A DNA stretch of 64,000 bases from Bacteroidota bacterium. Its GTDB lineage: Bacteria > Bacteroidota > Bacteroidia > 2-12-FULL-35-15. The notes beneath the pieces were generated by a model. That model saw nothing but the letters and a program-made list of their open reading frames with translations, was not told where the DNA came from and ran no database searches. The stretch covers positions 1 to 64,000 of the forward strand of contig CANJYB010000008.1 of the NCBI GenBank assembly GCA_947479085.1. Reading direction: 5' to 3'. Each line of letters starts with the position of its first letter. Positions within the stretch are counted from its first letter, which is position 1. Positions 44,701-52,034 of this stretch are shown here, one piece after another. The position numbers were made by a program, and so were the translations under genes.

Positions 44701-45348
44701 ATCCAGTTGAAAAATGAAAAGGATGTGGTGGGATTCTTTATTTCCGGGCATCCATTGGATACTTATAAATTGGAAATGGAGAATTTCTGTTTTCATTCCG
44801 TAACCGATACCAAGAAATTGCAGGAGAATAAAAATAAGGAATTGGTGTTTGGAGGAATTGTCACAGCAGTTCACAATGGGGTAACCAAGACCGGAAATCC
44901 ATGGGGTAAAATCACGGTGGAGGATTATCGTGAATCGGCTGAACTTGCTTTCTTTGGCGAAGATTACGTGAAGTTCAAACAATACATGGTGAATGGTTTA
45001 TTTCTCTATATCAAAGGAAAAATACAGGAACGCTTCCGGCAGGCAGATAATTTGGAATTTAAGGTAAGTACTATTCAATTACTTTCTGAATTAAGGGATA
45101 AGCTGGCCAAAATAATTACCGTGAATGTTTCATTAACTGATTTGAATGATGAGTTCATTGAAAAGGTGAACGGGATAATTAATGAAAATGCGGATGCACT
45201 GCCAAGGAATTGTACATTGAGATTTAAAGTAATTGACCCGGATGAGAATATTTCTGTGTTTCTTCCCGCAAAAAAAATAAAAGTGAACCCAAATAATGAA
45301 ATGATAGAATTATTGGAGCAGCATCATTTGACCTATTCATTGAATTAA
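41752..45348 (+). CDS. dnaE: DNA polymerase III subunit alpha
   Basis: 1198 residues, replicative polymerase catalytic subunit. N-terminal PHP domain (HLHVHTQFSLLDGAADI at residues 5-21, then ITDHGNMFG). Catalytic palm motif PDIDTDFDD near residues 419-427; finger helices with GPGRGSAAGS (nucleotide binding) and the conserved FNKSHS segment near residue 785. Helix-hairpin-helix (VKGVGESAV) and OB fold (about 1010-1095, VFGGIVTAVHNG) follow, with the tau-binding C-terminus. Length and PHP metal residues are normal for the Bacteroidota DnaE1 type. No intein. Between the clpX terminator and an ABC exporter. Confidence 0.97.
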   Translation: MNFSHLHVHTQFSLLDGAADISTMYKKAIKDNMPAIAITDHGNMFGVFKFVAEAAKHNTPENPNKIKPIVGCEFYVVENRDKRAFTKEDKDVRYHQLLLAKNTEGYKNLLKLCSAGYMEGLYGKYPRIDKELILKYHTGLIATTCCLGASVPRVILKKGEEEGEKEFKWWLDIFGEDYYVELQRHDIPEQNQVNEVLIKLARKYNVKIIASNDSHYVDQADSNAHDILLCINTGEKQSTPTMKDFGDDDSVSTKGKRFAFYNDQFYFKTTAEMSQLFSDIPEAIDNTNDIVGKITPLKLKQDIMLPNFVIPTTFLTQDDYLHHLTFSGAKERYKEISPEVEERLNFELNTIRIMGFAGYFLIVADFVKAGKDIGVFVGPGRGSAAGSAVAYCIGITNIDPIKYNLLFERFLNPDRKTMPDIDTDFDDEGRQKVIDYVVEKYGRNQVAQIVTYGTMAAKSSIKDVARVLDLPLQESNLLAKMVPERPGIELKRVLKAPLTGDDSLETKEGLSKEEIEDAKKLRAILAGTDMQARVLREALILEGSVRGTGIHASAIIIAPKDLTEIIPVASSKETTLLITQYDGKVIEDAGVIKMDFLGLKTLTIIRDALRLIKENHGIDLVIDDVPLDDLKTFELYQRGDTNGTFQFESPGMQKHLINLKPDKFADLIAMNALYRPGPIEYIPNFIARKNGKEAITYDLPEMEEYLADTYGITVYQEQVMLLSQKLAGFTKGDADVLRKAMGKKDRATLDKMKSKFIEGATAKELPKDKLEKIWTDWEKFAQYAFNKSHSTCYAFVAFQTAYLKAHYPGEYMSAVLTHNLSNIDKITFFMDECKRMGVPVLGPDVNESQYQFSVNKNGQIRFGMGAVKGVGESAVASIVEERKANGPYKTIFDFVRRINLRAANKKTFESLAYSGGLDSFGIHRATYFFTEGNDSTNFLERVIRYGGSHQDGINSAQVSLFGDETSEDMPEPKVPVCEEWNKLIQLKNEKDVVGFFISGHPLDTYKLEMENFCFHSVTDTKKLQENKNKELVFGGIVTAVHNGVTKTGNPWGKITVEDYRESAELAFFGEDYVKFKQYMVNGLFLYIKGKIQERFRQADNLEFKVSTIQLLSELRDKLAKIITVNVSLTDLNDEFIEKVNGIINENADALPRNCTLRFKVIDPDENISVFLPAKKIKVNPNNEMIELLEQHHLTYSLN

Positions 45349-45414
45349 TAACTAAGTTGCATTCTACCCTAAGCTTGTTTCAAAAACCAACAGGAAGAGT
45401 GTGTCAAATTTTAT

Positions 45415-45422
45415 TAACTTCG
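45415..45422 (+). promoter_or_regulatory. Candidate -7 promoter box
   Basis: TAACTTCG, seven of eight positions of TAnnTTTG, 17 bases before the ATG at 45439. Confidence 0.4.
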
Positions 45423-45438
45423 CGGTGCTTTTGAAAAA

Positions 45439-46191
45439 ATGAATAACGATTCTATAATAGAGATAAAAAATTTATCGAAAACCTTTATTGGAGCCTTCGA
45501 ACCAGCCGTTAAAAATCTCTCTCTTACCATACAAAGAAATGAAATTTTTGGTTTGCTTGGCCCTAATGGTGCCGGTAAAACTACAACTATCTCAATATTG
45601 TGCGGTTTATTTCCTCCAACCAGCGGGCAAGTAACAATTAACGGACTTAATTTACATAATGACCTTGAAGGCATAAAACAAATTGTCGGGGTGGTACCTC
45701 AGGATATTGCTTTGTATCCAACTCTTACCGGTCGCGAAAACCTGAACTTTTACGGTCACATGTATGGTTTAAAGGGAAAGCAACTCAAGGATAAAATTGA
45801 TGTATGGCTTTCAAATTTCGGGTTAACGGAAGCTTCAAACAGGCGCGTATCTGGCTATTCAGGCGGTATGAAACGAAGGGTAAATTTGATTGCTGGTATT
45901 CTGCATAGCCCAAAAGTTTTGTTTTTAGATGAACCTACTGTGGGGGTGGATGTACAGTCAAGAAATGTGATTATTGAATATTTAAAAGAATTGAACAGGC
46001 AGGGTACTACCATTATTTATACTTCGCACCATATGGATGAAGCAGAGCATTTTTGTTCCCGTGTTGCTATTATTGATAATGGTAATATTATTATTGAAGG
46101 TAGTCCGAAACAACTGGTAAATGATAATGAAGGATGCAGCAACTTGGAAAATGTATTTTTGAAATTAACCAATAAAGCATTAAGAGATTAA
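45439..46191 (+). CDS. ABC-2 type transporter ATP-binding protein
   Basis: 250 residues. Walker A GPNGAGKTT (about residue 40), Q-loop VPQDIALYP, ABC signature YSGGMKRRV, Walker B VLFLDEPTVGVD, and the switch His in IYTSHHMDEAE. This is the CcmA/DrrA-like class that energises ABC-2 exporters. The permease gene starts 5 bases after its stop, so the pair is an operon. The C-terminal region is short (ends LENVFLKLT) without extra regulatory domain; drug, polyketide or surface-polymer export is possible but not determinable. Confidence 0.93.
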   Translation: MNNDSIIEIKNLSKTFIGAFEPAVKNLSLTIQRNEIFGLLGPNGAGKTTTISILCGLFPPTSGQVTINGLNLHNDLEGIKQIVGVVPQDIALYPTLTGRENLNFYGHMYGLKGKQLKDKIDVWLSNFGLTEASNRRVSGYSGGMKRRVNLIAGILHSPKVLFLDEPTVGVDVQSRNVIIEYLKELNRQGTTIIYTSHHMDEAEHFCSRVAIIDNGNIIIEGSPKQLVNDNEGCSNLENVFLKLTNKALRD

Positions 46192-46196
46192 TTGCA

Positions 46197-47495
46197 ATGA
46201 TTGAAAAACTTTTAGCAGCGATAAAAAAGGAAACCCTTATTCTATTGAGAGACAGGGTAGGGCTTTCCAGTTTGTTTATTATGCCAATGGTTTTAATATT
46301 TGTGATGACTCTTATCCAGGATTCAGCATTTAAAACATTAAACGAAAAAGGTATTCTTATTGTCTTTGTCAATAACGACAAAGATTCCATGGGCTATGCC
46401 ATTGAACAGGGGTTAAGAAGTTCAAGCTTATGTTCTTTCCACGATTCTATTAATGGTGTTCCTGCCACTGAGGAATCTGCAAAAAAAGCAGTAACTGACG
46501 GTAAGTTCTTGGTGGGGGTTATTATTCCGAAAGGAGCTACGCAGGCTATTCGGAATAATGTGACTAAACTGGTTCAGCAGACATTAAATACCGATTCTGT
46601 TCCTGTGGCATCAGATAAATCGTCAGTAAAGGATTCTGTGGATATCACCATCTTCGTAGACCCTATTACTAAAAAATCTTTTTTAACTTCGGTAAGCAGC
46701 ACTTTACGCGAATTCGTATCGAATATAAAGACCAAGATCATGTTCAAAACCTTTGCCGACCAATTGGCAGAGATAATTCCTGATAAGAAAAAAACTCCTT
46801 ACAATGCGTTCGGACAAACACAAATTATTAAGTTCAGTGAGGTGTATGCTTCCAAAGGCTTTGGCGAAATTGTTCCCAACTCAGTTCAGCATAATGTTCC
46901 TGCCTGGACCATATTTGCTATGTTCTTTATTGTTCTTCCTCTTGCCGGAAGTATGGTGAAGGAAAAAAATGAAGGAAGTGTTTTCAGGCTGCATACCATG
47001 CCCAGCTCATTTTTAATATTGATAAATGGGAAAATTGTGGTGTATGTAATTGTTTGTTTATTACAATTTGCCTTAATGTTATCAGTCGGTCTGGTGTTTC
47101 TTCCTATGCTCGGCCTACCTGTATTGGACATTGGTAATAGCATTCCTGGGGTGCTCATTTTGTCAAGTGCTACTGCGTTTGCGGCAACCGGTTTCGGAGT
47201 AATGATGGGAACCATTGCTAATACCGAACAACAAGGTGCAATAACAGGTTCGTTATCGGTTTTGCTTTTATCAGCTATTGGCGGTATCTGGGTACCTACT
47301 TATGTAATGCCTGAAGTAATGCGCCACATAAGTGTAGTATCTCCTCTCAACTGGGCCTTATCAGGATTTTATGAATTATTTTTAAGAGGTGGAGGAGTAA
47401 AGGATATCATAATTGATTCTGTTAAGCTCATGATATTTTTTGTGGCTACCATGTCAGTCGCATCCATTGTTAACAGGATAAAAAGGAAGGTATAG
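46197..47495 (+). CDS. ABC-2 type transporter permease
   Basis: 432 residues. One N-terminal transmembrane helix (LSSLFIMPMVLIFVMTLI, about 22-40), a large periplasmic loop of about 190 residues, and five C-terminal helices (about 235-430), including AWTIFAMFFIVLPLAGSMVKEKNEGSV (read in parts), the ABC2 membrane signature, and LSSATAFAATGFGVMMGTI. This YhhJ/YbhR-like topology is typical of bacterial ABC-2 exporters. The ATPase is encoded directly upstream; no membrane-fusion protein gene is present in the window. Confidence 0.9.
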   Translation: MIEKLLAAIKKETLILLRDRVGLSSLFIMPMVLIFVMTLIQDSAFKTLNEKGILIVFVNNDKDSMGYAIEQGLRSSSLCSFHDSINGVPATEESAKKAVTDGKFLVGVIIPKGATQAIRNNVTKLVQQTLNTDSVPVASDKSSVKDSVDITIFVDPITKKSFLTSVSSTLREFVSNIKTKIMFKTFADQLAEIIPDKKKTPYNAFGQTQIIKFSEVYASKGFGEIVPNSVQHNVPAWTIFAMFFIVLPLAGSMVKEKNEGSVFRLHTMPSSFLILINGKIVVYVIVCLLQFALMLSVGLVFLPMLGLPVLDIGNSIPGVLILSSATAFAATGFGVMMGTIANTEQQGAITGSLSVLLLSAIGGIWVPTYVMPEVMRHISVVSPLNWALSGFYELFLRGGGVKDIIIDSVKLMIFFVATMSVASIVNRIKRKV

Positions 47496-47503
47496 CTGAA
47501 ATA

Positions 47504-47540
47504 AAAAGGGGATAAATATATTTATTCATCCCACTTTTTT
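47504..47540. terminator. Bidirectional terminator
   Basis: GGGAT (47509-47513) and ATCCC (47528-47532) with AT-rich inner pairing, flanked by AAAAA on the left and TTTTTT on the right. It lies between two converging genes and serves both. Confidence 0.6.
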
Positions 47541-47550
47541 AGCTTAACTA

Positions 47551-48756
47551 TTAATAAGCATAATCACTCAAATACTCAAAAGGAGGAGTTAATTTGCCAT
47601 CTTTACAGATAGAAGCCCGTTCAATCACAGCATCCTTATCTTCCCCAATTATATTTGGTAATGCTCGCTCCATCAGGTCTTTTCCAAAATCATCACTTGC
47701 ATCGCGCGGTAGTTCGCATGGTAAATTATCCACGGCCATAATACAAACGGTATCTTTATTAAAAGGTAAATCTTCCTTGTCCTGTTTAATATTATATCCA
47801 TAAAAAGGCTCAGTAATGGTGCTGGAACGAATGGTGGTTGGCACAGAGCCGTTCATATCACAGGTTATATCTGCAATTACACTGATACGGAAATCATTTG
47901 CTTTTATATCCGAAAGCTCAAACAATCTTGGGGCTTTAGGATCCCAGTAATGAGCGGAGATGTAGATGTCTGCAGACTTGGTATAAGGGTTAAATATGGA
48001 TTTGAAATGTTCAGGATGTTTAAAAAAGTCGTGTAAATCAAAATTGTGATCATCGGTGCGTTCCACATAATCTCTTGGATTCAGCTGACAATAAACCGGC
48101 TCCCTGAATGCTCCCATCAGAAATTCTTCAGCAGTAACTTTGCGAATGCGCAATGCGCTAAGTGTTTCTATAACACCGTTTGCAACTCTTCCTCCACCGG
48201 TAAGGGCAATTTTAATATTCGGAAGTTTGGCACGTTTCAGTTCATCTTCCATTTCAGCCCGGTCACGGCATTGGTTGGCTGGTTTTAATAAAAACAAATC
48301 ATATTTTTTTCCATAACCCAATATAGCATTGTAAGCCCCCACAATACCCGCATACCTTCCAAATCCAATGATGCGGTTGTTATGTTTGTCAGTTAATGTT
48401 TCATAATCAATCATCTGAATTTTCTTTTCTATCAGGGCGTGCATCAGTTTTTGGTTATGCGCTTGTTTTTTGATGGTATGAGAAAAGAAAAAATATTTTT
48501 TCCCTTCTATCAATCGTTCCTTGGGAACTTCTTTAACTCCCATCAATATATCGCAACCGCTCAGGTCTTCTTTTAGCATTACTCCAAATGCGGTGTATTC
48601 ATCATCTGCATAACAACGTATTTTGCTCGGTTGAACATAAATTTTAAGGTTCGGGTAAGTTCGCATTAACTCGGCACAAATTAGCGGAGTCAATGGCACC
48701 CTTTTATCCGGTGGATTTTTTTCTTCCCTCAATACACCTATTCTCAGTTTATTCAT
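47551..48756 (-). CDS. Alanine dehydrogenase/PNT-family, saccharopine dehydrogenase-like oxidoreductase
   Basis: 401 residues from ATG 48756 (the TTG three codons earlier is unlikely: a -7 box at 48780-48773 gives a 12-base leader). N-terminal AlaDH/PNT_N domain with LRIGVLREEKNPPDKRVPLTP at the very start, including the Arg-Glu and Lys-Arg-Val-Pro contacts, and FFFSHTIKKQ (as in lysine-forming saccharopine dehydrogenases). The Rossmann NAD-binding motif IALTGGGRVANGVIETL is at about 214. Related proteins oxidise saccharopine to lysine plus 2-oxoglutarate or belong to the lysine degradation route; substrate here is inferred from the FSHTIK motif and the SVIADITCDMNGSVPTT segment. Solitary, converging with the ABC operon. 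Confidence 0.75.
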   Translation of the reverse strand: MNKLRIGVLREEKNPPDKRVPLTPLICAELMRTYPNLKIYVQPSKIRCYADDEYTAFGVMLKEDLSGCDILMGVKEVPKERLIEGKKYFFFSHTIKKQAHNQKLMHALIEKKIQMIDYETLTDKHNNRIIGFGRYAGIVGAYNAILGYGKKYDLFLLKPANQCRDRAEMEDELKRAKLPNIKIALTGGGRVANGVIETLSALRIRKVTAEEFLMGAFREPVYCQLNPRDYVERTDDHNFDLHDFFKHPEHFKSIFNPYTKSADIYISAHYWDPKAPRLFELSDIKANDFRISVIADITCDMNGSVPTTIRSSTITEPFYGYNIKQDKEDLPFNKDTVCIMAVDNLPCELPRDASDDFGKDLMERALPNIIGEDKDAVIERASICKDGKLTPPFEYLSDYAY

Positions 48757-48772
48757 TTTCTTCAATTTGCGG

Positions 48773-48780
48773 CAAAGATA
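48773..48780 (-). promoter_or_regulatory. Bacteroidota -7 promoter box
   Basis: Minus strand TATCTTTG, exact TAnnTTTG match; the transcript would begin about 12 bases before the ATG at 48756. Confidence 0.6.
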
Positions 48781-48868
48781 GAAATTTGTTCATTAGTCAT
48801 TGGTCATTTGTCACTAGTTGTTTAAGGTAAACATTACTAAATTATAAAAATTGCAGATTAATTTTCCG

Positions 48869-48876
48869 TACCTTTG
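48869..48876 (+). promoter_or_regulatory. Bacteroidota -7 promoter box of ssrA
   Basis: TACCTTTG, exact TAnnTTTG match 22 bases upstream of the mature tmRNA 5' end; the short extra 5' piece would be removed by RNase P. Confidence 0.6.
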
Positions 48877-48898
48877 TATTTAGGTTCTTTGACCACAT

Positions 48899-49261
48899 GG
48901 GGTCGTACGGTTTTGACAGCGAGTGCGATTTTTATGTAAGCATGTCGTGTGTTGTGAATATGACACGTAAATACTAATTCTCAAATTTCTATATGGCGAG
49001 TCTAACTACGCTATGGCTGCTTAATACCAAGTATTAAGTGCCTTTGTTTCCGGAGAAGCTCTGATCTTCTGCGTCTCCTGTGAAGCATCACAAATGAAGA
49101 AATAGTTGCGGGGAGCTTCGACCCGTGATGAGATAAAGAAGATAAGTAAACCTGTTGGCCCGTAGATTTGCCTAAGTTTAACGAAAATCAAAAGTCTGCT
49201 ACACATGTAGAAAGCATATTAGTTCCTTGTTTGGACGAGGGTTCGAATCCCTCCGACTCCA
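48899..49261 (+). ncRNA. ssrA: Transfer-messenger RNA (tmRNA)
   Basis: Rescues stalled ribosomes and tags the nascent protein for ClpXP. The 5' end GGGGTCG (48899-48905) pairs with CGACTCC (49254-49260), a 7-bp acceptor stem with one G-U pair; discriminator A is 49261 and CCA is not encoded. The T-arm GGTTCGAATCC lies at 49241-49251. The 5' domain continues TACGGTTTTGACAGC. The tag frame runs 48995-49024: Gly-Glu-Ser-Asn-Tyr-Ala-Met-Ala-Ala-stop (GESNYAMAA), the Bacteroidota type; E. coli has YALAA. Preceded by a -7 box and followed by a strong terminator. Confidence 0.95.
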
Positions 49262-49269
49262 CAACCATC

Positions 49270-49298
49270 AAAGCCCTTGAGTAATCAGGGGCTTTTTA
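49270..49298 (+). terminator. Intrinsic terminator of ssrA
   Basis: AAAGCCCTTGA (49270-49280) and TCAGGGGCTTT (49285-49295) with a GTAA loop, one G-U pair, then TTTTT. Confidence 0.85.
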
Positions 49299-49377
49299 TT
49301 CCTCCTATTATTTCACGAAGCAATGTCAGCCTAAATTCTTCTGACTGGTAATTTTTGTATGATTTAAATAAATATCA

Positions 49378-49385
49378 GACCTTTG
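49378..49385 (+). promoter_or_regulatory. Candidate -7 promoter box
   Basis: GACCTTTG, seven of eight positions of TAnnTTTG, ending 8 bases before the ATG at 49394; near-leaderless arrangement. Confidence 0.35.
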
Positions 49386-49393
49386 CACCTCAA

Positions 49394-51259
49394 ATGAAAA
49401 AGAAAATAGAAATATTGTCACCTGCTAAAAACCTGATACAGGGAATGGCTGCCATCAATGCCGGTGCTGATGCTGTTTACATTGGGGCTCCGCAATTTGG
49501 TGCTAGGTCCAATGCTACCAACTCCATTGAGGATATTGCAGAACTGGTAAAATATGCTCACTTATTTAAGGCGCAGGTTTTTGTGGTGGTCAATACTATT
49601 TTGTATGACTATGAACTGGCGGATGTAAAAAAGATGATTTATGAGTTGTATGATATTGGTGTGGATGCACTGATAGTGCAGGATATGGCAATAATGGAAA
49701 TGGATTTGCCGCCAATTGTAATTCATGCAAGTACACAGGCCAATAACAGGGACCCAAAGCATGTAAAATTTCTGAAAGATGCCGGAATGAAGCGCGTGGT
49801 GCTTGCCCGTGAATTAAACCTTGACCAGATAAAGGAAATAAGTAATGCCACCGATGTGGAGCTGGAGTTTTTTGTTTCCGGAGCGCTTTGTGTTTCTTTC
49901 AGCGGCAATTGTTACATGAGTGTGGCCAATGGCGAACGTAGCGCCAACCGTGGTTCTTGCGCACAAAACTGCCGTTTGCCTTATACGTTGATAGATGGCA
50001 ATGGCAAGACACTTATCAGCAATAGTCATTTACTTTCTATTAAAGATTTAGACCTGAGTGATAAATTGCCCGAGCTGATTGAAGCAGGAATTACTTCTTT
50101 TAAAATAGAAGGGCGGTTAAAGGACATGGTGTATGTAAAAAATAACACTTCTTATTTGCGCAAAAAGTTGGATGCTTTTTTAGAAAATAATGATACCTAC
50201 CAAAAAGCTTCTTCCGGAAAAACGCATTATAACTTTGAAGCTGAAATGGACAGGAGCTTTAACAGGGGCTACACCAACTACTTTGTGGACAAGCGCACCG
50301 ACAAAATTGGTTCCTGGGAAAGCCCCAAATCGCAAGGGCAATTGATAGGAAAACTTGTTGAAACAAAAGCCAATGGTTATGTGATTGAAAATTACAATAA
50401 GCTGAATAATGGTGACGGTCTTTATTTCATAAATGAAAATAACGAACCAGATGGCATGCAGGTAAATGTTATCAATAATAATATTGTCGTGCCTAATTCT
50501 TTTAAAGAGATAAAACCCGGAACCATGATTTACAGAAATTCAGATGCTGAATTTAATCGCTTGGTGGAAAGGGAAGATAGCGCCATTCGTAAGATAAGTG
50601 TAAAATTAAAATTTACTGAAACTATTGATGGGTTTCAATTATTAGCCATTGATGAAGATGGGCATGAAAGTGTTTCTTCATTTCTTGCAGAAAAAGAGGT
50701 TGCTAAAAATAGCGAGTCTACTATTCCAAATATTAAAAAGAACCTGAGTAAAACCGGGAATACTCCTTTCATTGTTGATGATATAGAGATTGAATTTTCA
50801 CAAAACTGGTTTCTGCCTATTTCTAAAATAAATGAAATAAGAAGAGTGGTGCTGGAGCAATTGATTGATATCAGAGTAAAAGGTTATCAGCGAAGGGAAA
50901 TTGAGATAAAAAAAACAGACCACCCCTACCCTGTTTCCAAATTAGATTTCACTTACAATGTTTCCAACCAATTGGCAAGGGCCTTTTACACAAGGCATGG
51001 CGTAACTGAAATGGAAAAGGCATTTGAGTTGCAATGGGACCCTGGTAAATCAAGAGTGATGACAACAAAGTATTGTGTAAAGTATGAATGTGGCAAGTGC
51101 TGGAGATACAACAAAGACACAATGGGAGAAAAGCTTGTGGAGCCACTTACCTTAAAACATGGAGAGAACGAATACAAACTTAAGTTTAACTGCAAGCCCT
51201 GCGAAATGGAAATATGGGAAAAGGAAGCAGAGCTTACGTTTGAGAATGATGAGGATTAA
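49394..51259 (+). CDS. U32 family protein (RlhA/TrhP-like)
   Basis: 621 residues from ATG 49394; a TTG 13 codons upstream is in the promoter region. N-terminal TIM-barrel U32 domain: KKIEILSPAKNLIQGMAAINAGADAVYIG, IHASTQANNRDPKHVKFL, and the Cys cluster GALCVSFSGNCYMS..GERSANRGSCAQNCRLPY that binds an iron-sulfur cluster in family members. Once called collagenases, U32 proteins hydroxylate RNA bases from prephenate (TrhP: tRNA U34; RlhA: 23S rRNA C2501). This one is longer than TrhP and has a C-terminal part with a second Cys group (CVKYECGKCWRY and CKPCE near 568-612), as in the RlhA/collagenase-DUF3656 group. The RNA target is not certain. Confidence 0.85.
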   Translation: MKKKIEILSPAKNLIQGMAAINAGADAVYIGAPQFGARSNATNSIEDIAELVKYAHLFKAQVFVVVNTILYDYELADVKKMIYELYDIGVDALIVQDMAIMEMDLPPIVIHASTQANNRDPKHVKFLKDAGMKRVVLARELNLDQIKEISNATDVELEFFVSGALCVSFSGNCYMSVANGERSANRGSCAQNCRLPYTLIDGNGKTLISNSHLLSIKDLDLSDKLPELIEAGITSFKIEGRLKDMVYVKNNTSYLRKKLDAFLENNDTYQKASSGKTHYNFEAEMDRSFNRGYTNYFVDKRTDKIGSWESPKSQGQLIGKLVETKANGYVIENYNKLNNGDGLYFINENNEPDGMQVNVINNNIVVPNSFKEIKPGTMIYRNSDAEFNRLVEREDSAIRKISVKLKFTETIDGFQLLAIDEDGHESVSSFLAEKEVAKNSESTIPNIKKNLSKTGNTPFIVDDIEIEFSQNWFLPISKINEIRRVVLEQLIDIRVKGYQRREIEIKKTDHPYPVSKLDFTYNVSNQLARAFYTRHGVTEMEKAFELQWDPGKSRVMTTKYCVKYECGKCWRYNKDTMGEKLVEPLTLKHGENEYKLKFNCKPCEMEIWEKEAELTFENDED

Positions 51260-51285
51260 TTATTAAGTCTTAAATAATTCAAATA

Positions 51286-51324
51286 AAAAGGGAAGGTTAC
51301 TTAATGTAGCCTTCCCTTTTTATT
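51286..51324. terminator. Bidirectional intrinsic terminator
   Basis: AAAAGGGAAGG (51286-51296) pairs perfectly with CCTTCCCTTTT (51310-51320), with further GTTAC/GTAGC pairing inside. Shared by the converging U32 and YjdM genes. Confidence 0.85.
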
Positions 51325-51338
51325 TACTATTTAAAAAT

Positions 51339-51896
51339 TTATCCCTTCTTCACAAACTTGCAAAGAATAACAATAGTCTGGTCGTTTATCTTTCCTTCAA
51401 TCTGTTCAGCATTGTCGTGCACCAGTTTTATCTTTTTCACCACCGTTCCTTTTGATGCTGTAAAGTTGGTTCCCTTTACATTTAATGCTTGAGTAAGCAC
51501 AACAGTATCTCCATTTTCAAGTGTGTTTCCAAAAGCATCTTTGTGTACCTCTGCCACTTCAAAAGCAATCATAGCCCATTGCACCACATTTTCATCCAGG
51601 TCAACAGAACTTATTAAATCGCTTGCCCATCCTTCTTCTTTGTATTTGTTGAGGATGCGGTAACTCAATGCCTGCACACTTGCATAAGGGCTCCAGATAC
51701 TGCCTTCGATGCAACGCCAGTGAAAGCCCGCATCTTTATCATCCATAGCTTTCAGGCAGGTTTCGCAAATGCCTACCTGATTATCTATTGAATCATCATT
51801 TTTAGGACTTACTGTATACTCAATTGTTGCTGGTTCTGTATTGCATAATTCGCATAAATCCTGATTCCTGTTTTTTAACTCCTGACTGATAGACAT
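51339..51896 (-). CDS. yjdM: YjdM/PhnA-type protein
   Basis: 185 residues. The C-terminal 70 residues are the YjdM (formerly PhnA) domain: DAFGNTLENGDTVVLTQ, LNVKGTNFTASKGTVVKKIKLV, EGKINDQTIVILCKFVKKG, clearly aligning with E. coli YjdM. The N-terminal part has a zinc-ribbon with paired cysteines (CELCN near 15, CETC near 44) plus an extra C-terminal-flanking domain (WRCIEGSIWSP); this longer form is usual in Bacteroidota. Despite the old name it is not a phosphonatase; function unknown. A TACTTTTG -7 box lies 39 bases upstream on the minus strand (51942-51935). Confidence 0.85.
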   Translation of the reverse strand: MSISQELKNRNQDLCELCNTEPATIEYTVSPKNDDSIDNQVGICETCLKAMDDKDAGFHWRCIEGSIWSPYASVQALSYRILNKYKEEGWASDLISSVDLDENVVQWAMIAFEVAEVHKDAFGNTLENGDTVVLTQALNVKGTNFTASKGTVVKKIKLVHDNAEQIEGKINDQTIVILCKFVKKG

Positions 51897-51934
51897 ATAT
51901 TATTGATTCTATTAATGAATATTTTTTATGGCCG

Positions 51935-51942
51935 CAAAAGTA
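51935..51942 (-). promoter_or_regulatory. Bacteroidota -7 promoter box
   Basis: Minus strand TACTTTTG, exact TAnnTTTG match, 38 bases before the ATG at 51896. Confidence 0.6.
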
Positions 51943-52034
51943 TAAATTATTTAATACAATTGTTCCTTGGGATGTTTTAACTGGTGACCAAGAATAAGGA
52001 AAGCTATTGAGCGGTTGGGTTGGATTATATCAAT

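Noticed and set aside
45439-47495. Antibiotic-resistance exporter
   Set aside because: The ABC-2 pair has no substrate-specific motif or neighbouring biosynthesis or resistance gene, so a specific substrate cannot be supported.
49254-49264. tRNA gene at the T-arm-like sequence GGTTCGAATCC
   Set aside because: It is the 3' part of tmRNA: the acceptor partner is 350 bases upstream and the tag frame lies between.
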